Positions 43,371 to 52,310 of a DNA stretch of 64,000 nt are shown piece after piece (position 1 is the first letter of the stretch; each line of letters starts with the position of its first letter). A program made the translations under genes and the position numbers. The notes beneath the pieces were generated by a model. The model saw only the letters and a list, made by a program, of their open reading frames with translations, did no database searches and was not told the origin of the DNA. The stretch lies in assembly GCF_003609995.1 (NCBI RefSeq), contig NZ_AP018786.1:1994001-2058000 (forward strand), read 5' to 3'. The DNA comes from Sutterella megalosphaeroides (GTDB taxonomy: Bacteria; Pseudomonadota; Gammaproteobacteria; Burkholderiales; Burkholderiaceae_F).

Positions 43371-44696
43371 ATGTCAGTTTCAGTGTTTGTTCAGGACAGG
43401 AAGCACCGGCCTCTGATGCCGTGTCGACCCGCTCGGGCGCGAAGGCTCCTGAAATCGGGCCGAGCTCGCGTCGTGAGACTCTTCCCGTTCACGATCCGTT
43501 TGACGGATCGGTTGATCGAGGACTCCAAGCTTCAGCCCGTCCTCGTGAAGATCGATCCGGGCTCCCGTCGCTCGGGCTTCGCCGTTGTTCGTGTGGACGA
43601 GAGGGGAGATCATCATGCCCTCTTCTTCATCGAACTCGTTCATCGCGGCGCATCCATCCGTGATGCATTGACCGGTCGCAGTGCCTGTCGCCGTCGGCGA
43701 CGCGGGAATCTCCGCCATCGTGCCCCGAGGTTTCTCAACCGCACGAAGCCGCAGGGATGGTTGCCTCCGTCGCTTCGACACCGCGTGGATACCGCGACCG
43801 CATGGGTGGCGAAGCTCGTCAAACTCGCGCCCGTTACGGGGATCGTGGAGGAGCTCGTCAAGTTCGACGCGCAGAAGTTGCAGAACCCGGAAATCTCGGG
43901 CACCGAGTATCAGCAGGGGACGCTCTTCGAGTACGAAGTGCGCGAGTATCTTCTTGAGAAGTTCGGCAGGAAGTGCGTTTACTGTGGAGCGGAGAACGTT
44001 CCGCTCAACATCGATCACGTGGTCCCGAAGGCGCGTGGCGGTTCGAACCGCGTCTCGAACCTCGTGCTTTCCTGCGTGGACTGCAACCAAAAGAAGGATG
44101 CGCAACCTGTTGACGTTTTCCTGAAAAATCGCCCCGAAGTGCTTGATCGCATCAAGCGTCAAATCAAGAAGCCCCTTCGAGATGCGGCGGCGGTCAACGC
44201 AACGCGTTGGTCGCTCTTCAACGCGCTGAAGGCCTTCGGCCTTCCCGTCGAAACGGGTTCGGGCGCACTGACGAAGTTCAACCGCCATACGTTCGGCGTT
44301 CCGAAGGAACACTGGCTCGACGCGCTCTGCGCGGGTCGGGTGAACGGGGTGCACTACCCCGAGGGGATGGGCATCCTTCAAGTCCGTTGCACGGGACGGG
44401 GGAGTTATCAGCGCACGCGGGTCGACAAGTACGGCTCCCCGCGCGGCTACTTGACGCGCCAAAAACGCGTTCACGGCTTCGCCACGGGCGACATGGTGGA
44501 GGCCGTCGTCCCTTCGGGGAAGAAGGCCGGAACCCACCGGGGACGCGTGGCCGTCCGTGCGTCGGGCAGCTTCAACATTCAGACGCCCCAGGGCGTCATT
44601 CAAGGCATCAGTTGGCGTCGTTGCCGACTGCTTTCTTACAACGACGGATATGGGTATGCGTGGCTTCGCCCCGCACCTCATTCCTCCTCCGTCTGA
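43371..44696 (+). CDS. iscB: IscB, RNA-guided HNH/RuvC nuclease (Cas9 ancestor)
   Basis: A 441-residue IscB. In order: the PLMP domain (HRPLMPCRPARARRLLKSG, residues 12-30), RuvC-I with D62 in KIDPGSRRSGFAV, an Arg-rich bridge helix (106-124), RuvC-II with glutamate in GIVEELVKFD (157-166), an HNH domain with two CxxC pairs (C202/C205, C235/C238), D215-H216 and N230, RuvC-III with H314 and D317 in HWLDALCAG, and a C-terminal target-interaction domain. All catalytic residues of both nucleases are present. The leader immediately upstream looks like its omega RNA. The stop codon lies inside the element's right-end hairpin. Confidence 0.93.
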   Translation: MSVSVFVQDRKHRPLMPCRPARARRLLKSGRARVVRLFPFTIRLTDRLIEDSKLQPVLVKIDPGSRRSGFAVVRVDERGDHHALFFIELVHRGASIRDALTGRSACRRRRRGNLRHRAPRFLNRTKPQGWLPPSLRHRVDTATAWVAKLVKLAPVTGIVEELVKFDAQKLQNPEISGTEYQQGTLFEYEVREYLLEKFGRKCVYCGAENVPLNIDHVVPKARGGSNRVSNLVLSCVDCNQKKDAQPVDVFLKNRPEVLDRIKRQIKKPLRDAAAVNATRWSLFNALKAFGLPVETGSGALTKFNRHTFGVPKEHWLDALCAGRVNGVHYPEGMGILQVRCTGRGSYQRTRVDKYGSPRGYLTRQKRVHGFATGDMVEAVVPSGKKAGTHRGRVAVRASGSFNIQTPQGVIQGISWRRCRLLSYNDGYGYAWLRPAPHSSSV

Positions 44697-44705
44697 AGAC
44701 GGGGG
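44686..44705 (+). repeat. right-end hairpin of the IscB element
   Basis: CCTCCGTC, a TGAA loop, then GACGGGGG. The loop holds the iscB stop codon. This hairpin shape is typical of IS605-type ends. Confidence 0.7.
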
Positions 44706-44722
44706 TTTCCTGAGGTATTTCT

Positions 44723-45226
44723 ATGAAACGCATCACCTTTTCGCTTCCCGACGATACCGCCGAACGCTTCGAAGCGTTCCTCGCCGAGCACGGCTACACC
44801 AACCGCTCCGAAGCCTTTCGCGACCTCATTCGCAAGGCCGAGGCCGACCGCCTCTCCGCGAGCGACGACCAACCGTGCGCGGCCGTGGTGAGTTACGTCT
44901 TCAACCACAACGAGCGACGCCTCGCGGAACGCACGACCGAAACGCAGCACGAACACCTCGACGTGGTGCATTCCGTCATGCACGTCCATGTGGGGCCCGA
45001 AGACTGTCTGGAGTCGCTTGTGCTCCTCGGCAAAACCGGAGCGGTGCTTGAAGCCGCGAACCGCATTCTCGCGGAACCCGGCGTCCGTCACGGGCGCATC
45101 AACCTGATTCCGAGCGAAGCGAAAGACGGGGACGGGGACGGGCACAGTCACGGACACGTTCACGGGCATTCGCACGGTCACGAGCACAAGCACGACCACA
45201 AGCACGACGAATCTTCGGAATGTTGA
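44723..45226 (+). CDS. nikR: nickel-responsive regulator NikR with a histidine-rich tail
   Basis: A 167-residue regulator: a ribbon-helix-helix DNA-binding domain (1-45) and an ACT-like nickel domain. The high-affinity ligands fall at exactly the E. coli positions: H76, H87, H89 and C95. E. coli NikR ends at 133 residues; here a ~25-residue tail rich in His and Asp (141-162) is added, probably a metal store or chaperone (inference). TGAGG precedes the start. The gene begins 17 bp after the IscB right end. It is convergent to the nik operon. Confidence 0.92.
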   Translation: MKRITFSLPDDTAERFEAFLAEHGYTNRSEAFRDLIRKAEADRLSASDDQPCAAVVSYVFNHNERRLAERTTETQHEHLDVVHSVMHVHVGPEDCLESLVLLGKTGAVLEAANRILAEPGVRHGRINLIPSEAKDGDGDGHSHGHVHGHSHGHEHKHDHKHDESSEC

Positions 45227-45259
45227 TTCCCGTTGATTCCCGTCGTTTGGCTTTGACCT

Positions 45260-46060
45260 TCAGTCGAGCGACGCTTCGCGCAGCCGCCGTGCGGCATCGC
45301 TTTGCGGTCGGTCGATCACGTCGGCGACCGGCCCCGTTTCGACCGTCCGGCCCGCGTCCATGACAAGCACCCGATCGGCATAAGCGCGCACGAGCGCCAA
45401 GTCGTGCGCAATGAGAAGCACGGCCAACGCCCGCTCGCGCGCGATCCCCCGCACGAGATCGAGCACGCGCCGCTGCGTGATGACGTCGAGTGCGCTCGTC
45501 ATCTCGTCGCAGACCAAAACACAGGGCTCCGGAGCGAGCGCACGCGCCAACGCCGCGCGCTGACACTGCCCGCCGCTCACTTCCGAGGGGTAGCGCCGCA
45601 TGAGTTCGGGCGACAAGCCGCAGCGCTCGAAAAGCTGCGCAATGCGTCGCTCGCGCTCGGGCGCGGGCACGCCGAGATTCACCAAGGCCTCCGCGGCGCT
45701 TTCACCGAGCGTCAACCGGGGATCGAACGACGCAAAGGGCTGCTGAAACACCATCTGCACCGAGCGGCGGTAGGTGCGGAAAGCTTCGCCGCGCAATGCC
45801 GTCAAGGGACGGCCCGAAAACCGCACCTCGCCCTCGTCCGGACGATCAAGCCCGCAGAGAAGGCGCGCAAGCGTGCTCTTGCCACACCCCGACTCCCCGA
45901 CGACCCCGAGAATTTCTCCTCGGAAGAGCTCGACCGAGGCCCCGTCCAAGGCCCGCAACGTGCCGCCTGCGGGCATACGGAAGCGCTTCGTAAGCGCCAC
46001 CCCTTCGAGGATCGGCGTTTCGCAACTTTCAGACGTTTCGGGCATCGTTCGTTTCCTCAT
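45260..46060 (-). CDS. nikE: nickel ABC transporter ATPase NikE
   Basis: A 266-residue ATPase of the Opp/Nik type. Walker A is GESGCGKST, the signature is SGGQCQRAALARAL and Walker B is VLVCDEMTS. It is the last gene of the nik operon and overlaps nikD by four bases. Close to DppF/OppF in sequence, but context assigns it to nickel. Confidence 0.85.
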   Translation of the reverse strand: MRKRTMPETSESCETPILEGVALTKRFRMPAGGTLRALDGASVELFRGEILGVVGESGCGKSTLARLLCGLDRPDEGEVRFSGRPLTALRGEAFRTYRRSVQMVFQQPFASFDPRLTLGESAAEALVNLGVPAPERERRIAQLFERCGLSPELMRRYPSEVSGGQCQRAALARALAPEPCVLVCDEMTSALDVITQRRVLDLVRGIARERALAVLLIAHDLALVRAYADRVLVMDAGRTVETGPVADVIDRPQSDAARRLREASLD

Positions 46061-46920
46061 TCAAGCGCGTTCTGAACACATTCCGAGCGTTCCAGCCTGA
46101 AAAGCGCCGCATCGAGCTCCCGCGCGTACGCGCTCCCCTCAGGGCCGAAGACCGCCTCGGGCGTTCCTTCTGCGTCGACGCGCCCCGCGTTCAGAATCAC
46201 CACCCGGTCGGCGGGCCGCACGACGCTCCCGATGTCGTGCGACACGGCAAGGAGCGCTCCGCCCCGCTTTCGGGCATACGCAAAAAGCGCCTCGCGCACG
46301 CTCTTTCGCGACGCGGCATCGAGCGCACTCGTCGGCTCGTCGGCGAGAAGCACGGCGGGCTCCGACAAGAGAGCCGCCGCCACCGCCGCGCGCTGATTCA
46401 TCCCGCCCGAAAGTTCGAAGGGGCGGCTCGCCCAGACGCGTTCGGGGTCTTTGAGATCAAGCTCGGCAAAAAGCGCAAGCGCGCGTTCGCGAAAGTCCTT
46501 GGGGTCGATCGGGCCGTTGACGTCTTCGTGCGCGCGGGCGGCTTCGAGGATTTGGTCCCCGTAGCGGCGCACCGGACAGAAGGCGCCTCCGGCGTCCTGC
46601 ATGATCCAACCGATCCCCGAACCCCGAATCGGTCGCAGTTGCCGCTCCGTGAGACCGAGAAGCTCCCGGCCCTCAAAGCGGACGGAACCCGAAACGCAAA
46701 CGCGCTTGCGGTCGCCGGCCAGGCCTGCAATGACGCGCAGGAGCGTCGTTTTGCCTCCGCCCGAGGCGCCCGCCAACGCCGTCACCTCACCCGCGCGAAG
46801 GGTGAGGTTGACGTTCGCGAGCACCGTGCGACCGTCGATCGCGACGGAAAGGTCCCGAACGACGAGGCGAGGTTCCGGGAGCGACGTGCTCGCAGGTTGA
46901 AGAGCGGAACTCGAACTCAC
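46057..46920 (-). CDS. nikD: nickel ABC transporter ATPase NikD
   Basis: A 287-residue ATPase with Walker A GASGGGKTT, signature LSGGMNQRAAVAAAL and Walker B VLLADEPTS. It overlaps the nikA gene upstream and nikE downstream by four bases each, so translation is coupled. It pairs with NikE to drive uptake through NikBC. Confidence 0.85.
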   Translation of the reverse strand: MSSSSALQPASTSLPEPRLVVRDLSVAIDGRTVLANVNLTLRAGEVTALAGASGGGKTTLLRVIAGLAGDRKRVCVSGSVRFEGRELLGLTERQLRPIRGSGIGWIMQDAGGAFCPVRRYGDQILEAARAHEDVNGPIDPKDFRERALALFAELDLKDPERVWASRPFELSGGMNQRAAVAAALLSEPAVLLADEPTSALDAASRKSVREALFAYARKRGGALLAVSHDIGSVVRPADRVVILNAGRVDAEGTPEAVFGPEGSAYARELDAALFRLERSECVQNALE

Positions 46921-48632
46921 GGCTTCGCCTTTTCACGAGGACGCACGACGGGCGTGATTTCGTAGAAGTCGGTCGGATGGGCTTTGAGGCCCTCCACGCC
47001 CTCGCGTGCGACCATCGTCATCTTGAGATGCGCCGCAAAGACGAAGGCGTCGTCCGCAAGGATGCGGTTTTGCATGTCGACCGCCAGTGCTTCGCGCCTC
47101 GCGGGGTCGAAGGTCTGCGAGAGCGTTTCCGCAAGACCCTCAAGCTCCGGGTTCACGTAGCCGCCGTTGTTTTCCGAGGAGCTCGAAAGAGCGTGCGTCG
47201 TGAAGAAGTACGCGGGGTCTCCGGTCGGCGCGGTCACCATGGCGCTCGCATAGACGTCCCAGGTTTCGGAACGACGACGAAGCGCGTTGTGGTCGGCCGT
47301 GGAATTCACCTCCACCTTGACGCCGATCGACTTGAGGTCGGCCTGCACCATTTCCGCGAGAAGCGGCAGCTCCTGCCGGCTCGGGTACGTGAGCCACCGC
47401 ACGACCAGGGGCTTCCCGTCCTTCTCGCGCACGCCGTCCCCGTTCGCGTCGCGCCAGCCCGCGTTTTCAAGCACCTCGGCCGCGGCCTTCAAATCGAACG
47501 TGCGGGCGGTCACCGCTTTACCGCCAAACGCGAAGTCGGCCGGGAAGGGACCCGTCGCGGGAACGCCGTTCCCTTGGAGAAGGACGCTTGCGAAGCGCTC
47601 TTTGTCGACCGCCATCGCCACGGCCCTCCGCACGGCGGGGTCGCTTGCGATCGGGCTCTTGTAATTCATGTGAAGGAAGAACGTGCGGCTCGTCGCGGTG
47701 CTCGTCGAGACAAACCCTCCCTTTTTGAAGAGCACGTGACTCGCATAGGGAAGACCGTACGCGGCGTCGATTTCACCCGACTGAAGGGCCATCGTGAGCG
47801 TATCCCCGTCGCTGATCGTCAAGACCCGCACGCGGTCGTACCCCGGGCGCGTGTCGCCCCAGTAGTTTTCATTTCGCACGAGCTCGATCGAATCGTTCGT
47901 GACGACCTTCACCGCACGGTAGGGACCCGTGCCGACGACGATCCCGTCTTTGACACCCGCTTCGACGTCCACCACCGCCCCGTAGGGGTCGGAGAGGTAA
48001 TTGACGAGCGTCGGGCGCGGCACTTCGGTGCGGATCGTGAGCGTCAGGCCGTCAGCCTCAACGGAAGCGATTTGCAGGTCGCCGCGCGCGCGGGCATGCT
48101 CCTTCACAAGCGCTTCGAGGGACGCCTTCACGGCTGCGGCATCCACCGCACGGCCGTTCGAAAAGCGAACGTTCTCTTTGAGTTCAATCTTCCACGTAAG
48201 GGGGTCGACGTTTTCGAACCGTTCCGCCAACCAGGGCTGCGGGCGCATGTGTTCGTCGTAACGGAAGAGCGTTTCGCCCACCCCGTAGCGCAGCGCCGCC
48301 CAACCGGCGTAGCCGTTTCGGGGATTGACGTCGGGCTCTTCGTTTTCCGCGTTGAACGTGGTGTCGCCGAAGACGAAGACGGCGGGCGCTTCGGCCGCGG
48401 TCTTCGCGGGCGTTTGGGGAGCGGCGGACGAGACTTCTTTTGCGGCGTTCGTAGCGGCGTTCGATGCGTCCTTACCCGCATCCTCCGAAGGGCCGCAGCC
48501 CGTAAGTGCGAGCGAAGTCGCCAAAGCGAGCGACACGGTGAACGACGTAGCGAGCGCACTCGTCGCGCGCAGTCCGCTCTTTCCGGTCGTTTTCGAAAGA
48601 ATCGTCGGGGGAAGCGTCGGTAGACGGGTCAT
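46917..48632 (-). CDS. nikA: nickel-binding lipoprotein NikA
   Basis: A 571-residue SBP_bac_5 protein. A lipobox LTGC places the lipidated cysteine at residue 46, followed by a Ser/Ala-rich linker (50-85) and the dipeptide/nickel-binding fold, with NVRFSNGRAVDAAAVKASLE and GTGPYRAVKV. GAGGAG precedes the ATG at 48632, which fits better than 48653. It is a membrane-anchored version; E. coli NikA is soluble. In E. coli, nickel is bound via a metallophore or histidines; the ligands here are not mapped. Confidence 0.83.
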   Translation of the reverse strand: MTRLPTLPPTILSKTTGKSGLRATSALATSFTVSLALATSLALTGCGPSEDAGKDASNAATNAAKEVSSAAPQTPAKTAAEAPAVFVFGDTTFNAENEEPDVNPRNGYAGWAALRYGVGETLFRYDEHMRPQPWLAERFENVDPLTWKIELKENVRFSNGRAVDAAAVKASLEALVKEHARARGDLQIASVEADGLTLTIRTEVPRPTLVNYLSDPYGAVVDVEAGVKDGIVVGTGPYRAVKVVTNDSIELVRNENYWGDTRPGYDRVRVLTISDGDTLTMALQSGEIDAAYGLPYASHVLFKKGGFVSTSTATSRTFFLHMNYKSPIASDPAVRRAVAMAVDKERFASVLLQGNGVPATGPFPADFAFGGKAVTARTFDLKAAAEVLENAGWRDANGDGVREKDGKPLVVRWLTYPSRQELPLLAEMVQADLKSIGVKVEVNSTADHNALRRRSETWDVYASAMVTAPTGDPAYFFTTHALSSSSENNGGYVNPELEGLAETLSQTFDPARREALAVDMQNRILADDAFVFAAHLKMTMVAREGVEGLKAHPTDFYEITPVVRPREKAKP

Positions 48633-49462
48633 TTTGAAAACTCCTCGATGCACGCACGGGTGCTCGGATCGAGCGCATCGCGCAACGCGTCGCCAAAGAA
48701 ATTGAAAATCGCAACGGCAAGCAAAATCGCCGCCCCCGGAGCAAGCACCACCCAGGGGCTGCTCTGAAGCATGCTGCGTCCCGCGCTCATCATGTTGCCG
48801 AGCTCCGCCGTCGGAGGCCGAGCGCCGAGCCCGAGAAAGGAAAGACCCGCCAATTCCATCAGCATCGTGCCGATGTCGAGCACCGCCGTGACGAAAACTG
48901 GGCCGAGAGCGTTCGGGAGCACATGCCTCACGAGAATCCGCCCGTCGCTCGAGCCCGCCAGTTTCGCGGCGTCGACATAGGCGCTGCCGCGCACCGCGAG
49001 CGTGAGGCTCCTCGCAATGCGCGCGTATTTGGGCCAGCCGATGAAGGCAAGAGCAAGTACGGCATTTTGAAGGCCGCCTCCCAATACGGCCGCGACGGCG
49101 AGTGCGAAAACGAGCCCCGGAAAGGCGAGGACGACATCCGACACCCGCATGAGAATCGCGTCAAGCACCCCGCCCCGATAGCCGCAAAGCACCCCCGTTG
49201 CCGTTCCGATCGACGTCACCGCAACGACGAGAACGAGCGTGGAAAGAACGCTCGTTTGAAGCCCCACGAGAATGCGGGAAAAGAGGTCGCGCCCGAAGCG
49301 GTCGGTCCCCGCAATATGCATCCACGACGGGGAATCGAGCGGAACGAATGCCTGAAGGTCGGGGTCGTAGGGCGCAAAGCTCTCGGCACCCGCGGCGACC
49401 GTCAAAAGAAGCAGTACGGCAAGGGACGCCCACACGAAGCGTCGGTCGGAGAAAAGCTTCAC
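48629..49462 (-). CDS. nikC: nickel ABC transporter permease NikC
   Basis: A 277-residue BPD_transp_1 permease of the OppC/NikC type. An N-terminal helix is followed by the periplasmic PDLQAFVPLDSPS loop and HIAGTDRFGRDLFSRIL, then the EAA region near residues 190-210. Stop and start codons overlap nikA by four bases, and it abuts nikB. Confidence 0.85.
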   Translation of the reverse strand: MKLFSDRRFVWASLAVLLLLTVAAGAESFAPYDPDLQAFVPLDSPSWMHIAGTDRFGRDLFSRILVGLQTSVLSTLVLVVAVTSIGTATGVLCGYRGGVLDAILMRVSDVVLAFPGLVFALAVAAVLGGGLQNAVLALAFIGWPKYARIARSLTLAVRGSAYVDAAKLAGSSDGRILVRHVLPNALGPVFVTAVLDIGTMLMELAGLSFLGLGARPPTAELGNMMSAGRSMLQSSPWVVLAPGAAILLAVAIFNFFGDALRDALDPSTRACIEEFSK

Positions 49463-50404
49463 TCAGGCGCCCTCCGCTCGAATACGGGGGTCAAGCTTGC
49501 GGTACGTGAGGTCGGCGAGGAAATTCACCGTCACGTAAATGATGCTCATCCACATCACGTACGCCATGATGATCGGGTAGTCGCGCATGCGGATCGCGTC
49601 GACCGCGAGGCGCCCGACGCCGTCCCACATGAAGATCGTTTCGACGATCGCCGCACCTCCGAGAAGGCTTCCGATGGAAAGCGCCAAAAGCGTCACGATC
49701 GTGACGCCCGAGGCACGCAGTACGCCGAAGACGATCGTGCGCCATTCGGGGACGCCGCGCGCCCGCGCGCCTTCGACGTAGGGTTTTTGGAGTTCGTCAA
49801 GGACCGCCGCGCGCACCTGTCGGACGTACTTCGCGCTCATGGCGGTGGCAAGCGTCAGCGCGGGAAGAATCGCACCGCGCAGGCTCGGCTCGCGCGAAAG
49901 TACGGGGAGAAGCTCCAGCCGTATCGCAAAGACGTACATCAGAAGGAGCGCCACGAAAAAGTTCGGGGCGCTGTTTCCGGCAAACGAAAGAAACCGAACC
50001 GCCCGGTCGACCGCACCCCCGCGGCGCATCGCAGCCAAGGTGCCCAGCGGAATCGAGATCGCGGCCGTGAGGCCCACGGCCGCGCCCGCAAGCAGGAGCG
50101 TCGCTGGAAGTTTCGAGACGAACGTATCGAAGACGTCAAGGCCCGAGACATAGCTCTTTCCCATGTCCCCCTGCAGGATTCCCGCAAGCCATCGCGCGTA
50201 CTGAACGAGAAAGGGCCTGTCGAGCCCGAGTTCGCGCCGTGCTTCGGCTACGACCTCCGGGGAGAGCACCTGGCCGGTGTTCTCCATCTTCTGCGTGACG
50301 ACGTCCCCGCCCGCCAGGCGCAGGAGCCCGAAGGTGACGAACGTGATCGCCAAAAGCACGGGAACGAGCGCGAGAAAGCGCCCGAGGATGTTATCGAATC
50401 GCAT
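49463..50404 (-). CDS. nikB: nickel ABC transporter permease NikB
   Basis: A 313-residue permease of the OppB/NikB type, with six predicted helices. The EAA motif region is LDELQKPYVEGARARGVPEW. It abuts nikC without a gap and overlaps the upstream methyltransferase gene by 14 bases, so the methyltransferase is part of the same transcript. Confidence 0.85.
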   Translation of the reverse strand: MRFDNILGRFLALVPVLLAITFVTFGLLRLAGGDVVTQKMENTGQVLSPEVVAEARRELGLDRPFLVQYARWLAGILQGDMGKSYVSGLDVFDTFVSKLPATLLLAGAAVGLTAAISIPLGTLAAMRRGGAVDRAVRFLSFAGNSAPNFFVALLLMYVFAIRLELLPVLSREPSLRGAILPALTLATAMSAKYVRQVRAAVLDELQKPYVEGARARGVPEWRTIVFGVLRASGVTIVTLLALSIGSLLGGAAIVETIFMWDGVGRLAVDAIRMRDYPIIMAYVMWMSIIYVTVNFLADLTYRKLDPRIRAEGA

Positions 50405-51200
50405 CGGCCGCAGCCGTCTCGGGTTTCACGGGCTTCACGGCACGCACCATGAAGAGGGGGGTCGACGCATTGTTGAGCCGTTCGTCTTCATTCCAGAGGT
50501 GACGCCACGCGTCTTCGTCCGTCTCGACGGCAAGGCCCATGGCTTCCAATTCCGTACGGTCCCAGGCGGGACGCATGCGGCCCGAGAGTTCGGCGCGGCG
50601 CGCGATCGACTCCATCGCGGGAATGTCGGTTCCCGCCGTATCGTCCGTCACCCCCGCACGGGCCACGTTCGCCTTGTCTTCGCGGTGGGCGCGGGCGGCG
50701 TCTTCGCAGTAGAGGTACCGGTACCAGTTGGCGTCGAAGTTGAGGAGCAACCCGTTCGGGCGCAATACGCGCGTCCATTCGCGGTAGGCCTGAAGGGGAC
50801 GCGGGAGGTTCCACGTGACGTTGCGCGAGACGACGACGTCGAAGGTCGCGTCGTCAAAGCCGAGCGATTCGGCGTCCATCCGATGGAATCGCACGTCAAG
50901 GCCCTCGGCGTTCCTGGCGGCCTCTTCGAGCATTCCTTCCGTGTAGTCGACGGCGGTCACTCGGGCGCCGAGCTTCGCAAGGAGCACCGCGAGAAACCCC
51001 GGCCCCGTCCCGACGTCAAGCACGTGCAGGTCCGAAATCGCACGGCCGGGAAACGCGGCGGCGAGCTCCTTTTCAAAGAGCGCGAGCCACGCGGCTCCGC
51101 CGTCGCGCTCCTCGGCCTCGCGCACGGCAACGGCATAGCTCGGCGCGCGCTTCTGCCAATAGGCTCGGTTGTCGGCGGCATAGGTTCGGATATCGATCAC
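50391..51200 (-). CDS. class I SAM-dependent methyltransferase, first gene of the nik operon
   Basis: A 269-residue methyltransferase. SAM-binding motif I is VLDVGTGPGFLAVLLAKLG, followed by the acidic motif II in VTAVDYTEGML and SRNVTWNLPRP. The GTG at 51200 has GGAGGG five bases upstream. The gene overlaps nikB by 14 bases and lies downstream of the NikR-like operator, so it is under nickel control. A role in making or modifying a nickel-chelating metabolite is plausible but is an inference; the substrate is unknown. Confidence 0.85.
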   Translation of the reverse strand: MIDIRTYAADNRAYWQKRAPSYAVAVREAEERDGGAAWLALFEKELAAAFPGRAISDLHVLDVGTGPGFLAVLLAKLGARVTAVDYTEGMLEEAARNAEGLDVRFHRMDAESLGFDDATFDVVVSRNVTWNLPRPLQAYREWTRVLRPNGLLLNFDANWYRYLYCEDAARAHREDKANVARAGVTDDTAGTDIPAMESIARRAELSGRMRPAWDRTELEAMGLAVETDEDAWRHLWNEDERLNNASTPLFMVRAVKPVKPETAAADAIR

Positions 51201-51283
51201 GATCCCTCCTCAAGGCGGTTCGTCCGAATCGACGCGAATTTCAGAGGGCCGCACGCGCGGCCGACACCCCGGTCGATTCGGTG

Positions 51284-51312
51284 TGTATGAAAAATTTGAA
51301 ATTCATCATACA
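51284..51312 (-). promoter_or_regulatory. NikR-operator-like palindrome of the nik operon
   Basis: TGTATGA and TCATACA flank a 15-base AT-rich spacer. E. coli NikR binds GTATGA-N16-TCATAC, so the half-sites match exactly and the spacing is one base shorter. The palindrome lies 84 bp upstream of the methyltransferase start. Confidence 0.8.
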
Positions 51313-51404
51313 TCACCCCCGCTAGAAATCGAATCGTTTTGCACTCTTTTCTTGCCGAAAGCGCTCGACGGGAAGAAAACCGGAAATGAAAAGCAGAAAA
51401 AGGT

Positions 51405-51445
51405 CGAAAAAGAAGAATGCCGTCCGAAAATATTCCGGACGGCAT
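51405..51445 (-). terminator. rho-independent terminator of the binding-protein gene
   Basis: On the minus strand, ATGCCGTCCG pairs with CGGACGGCAT, followed by TCTTCTTTTT. Confidence 0.85.
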
Positions 51446-51509
51446 CGTTTGCTTCTCGAGGTCGGGTTTTCAGGAACTCGGTTCAAATTCCGAGCTCCTT
51501 AATCCCCGC

Positions 51510-52310
51510 TCAGTTGGCGGCCTTTTCGGCCTTGGCGGTCGTTTGGACGGGCTGAGCGGAGGGCTTGCCGAACCACTTTTCGTAAATCTTGTCGTACGTG
51601 CCGTCCGCCTTGATGGCGTCGAGCGCGTTGTCGAGACGGTTGAGAAGCTTGGTGTTCCCCTTCTGGACCGCCATCCCGTACTGGTCGTCGGAGACAACGA
51701 AGTCAAGCGCGACGAGGTTCATCGACTTCGAGGCGGGCTGCCGGAGGAAGTAGCGGTTCACCGGACCGTCGTTCAGCATCGCGTAGCAGCCGTTCTTGTT
51801 CAATTCGAGGAACGCGTCCGCGGCGGAGTTGAAGGTACGGATGGTGGTGTTGGGGATGCGCTTCATGACGAGCGCGCCCGAGGAACCGATTTCGGCGCAG
51901 AGGCACTTCCCTTCGAGGTCCTTCACGGACTTGATGTTGGGAGCGTTTTCCTTCGTCGTCATCACGGTAAGACCCGCATTGATGTAGGGCTTCGTGAAGT
52001 CGACGCGCGCGGCACGTTCGGGCGTGATGGTGAGCGCGGAGACGGCGGCGTCGATGTTGCCGCTGATGAGAGCCGGAACGAGTCCGTCGAGAGACATCGA
52101 AACGATTTCAATGTCGAAGTTTTCCCGCTTTCCGATTTCACGGATGAGGTCCATGTCGAAACCTTCGTAGCGACCCGTGTTGGAGTCGAGGAATTCGAAC
52201 GGAGCATAGACCGTGAGACTGCCCACGCGAAGGGTTTCGGCGTTGGCGACGGTGGAAAAAATGCAAGCGGCGGCCGCGGCGACGGCGGCGATCTTGGAAG
52301 CAATAGCCAT
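51510..52310 (-). CDS. amino-acid ABC transporter substrate-binding protein
   Basis: A 266-residue SBP_bac_3 protein with a signal peptide (1-24, ending VANAE). The mature N-terminus VGSLTVYAPFEFLDSNTGR and GFDMDLIREIG place it with polar amino-acid-binding proteins. A pair of cysteines sits in GKCLCAEIG. A Lys/Ala tail follows the fold. It is only distantly related to the tandem pair at 19-21 kb. No transporter partner is adjacent. Confidence 0.83.
   Translation of the reverse strand: MAIASKIAAVAAAAACIFSTVANAETLRVGSLTVYAPFEFLDSNTGRYEGFDMDLIREIGKRENFDIEIVSMSLDGLVPALISGNIDAAVSALTITPERAARVDFTKPYINAGLTVMTTKENAPNIKSVKDLEGKCLCAEIGSSGALVMKRIPNTTIRTFNSAADAFLELNKNGCYAMLNDGPVNRYFLRQPASKSMNLVALDFVVSDDQYGMAVQKGNTKLLNRLDNALDAIKADGTYDKIYEKWFGKPSAQPVQTTAKAEKAAN

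Larger units (their letters stand above)
43090..44706 (+). mobile_element. IscB element of the IS200/IS605 group (no tnpA)
   Basis: A self-contained unit: a palindromic left end (CCTCCTTAAAAGGAGAGG, 43104-43121), a structured leader, iscB, and a right-end hairpin (44686-44705) that contains the iscB stop codon in its loop. No transposase is present, so it needs a Y1 transposase in trans. It lies between an MFS gene and nikR. End positions are approximate to about 20 bp. Confidence 0.7.
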
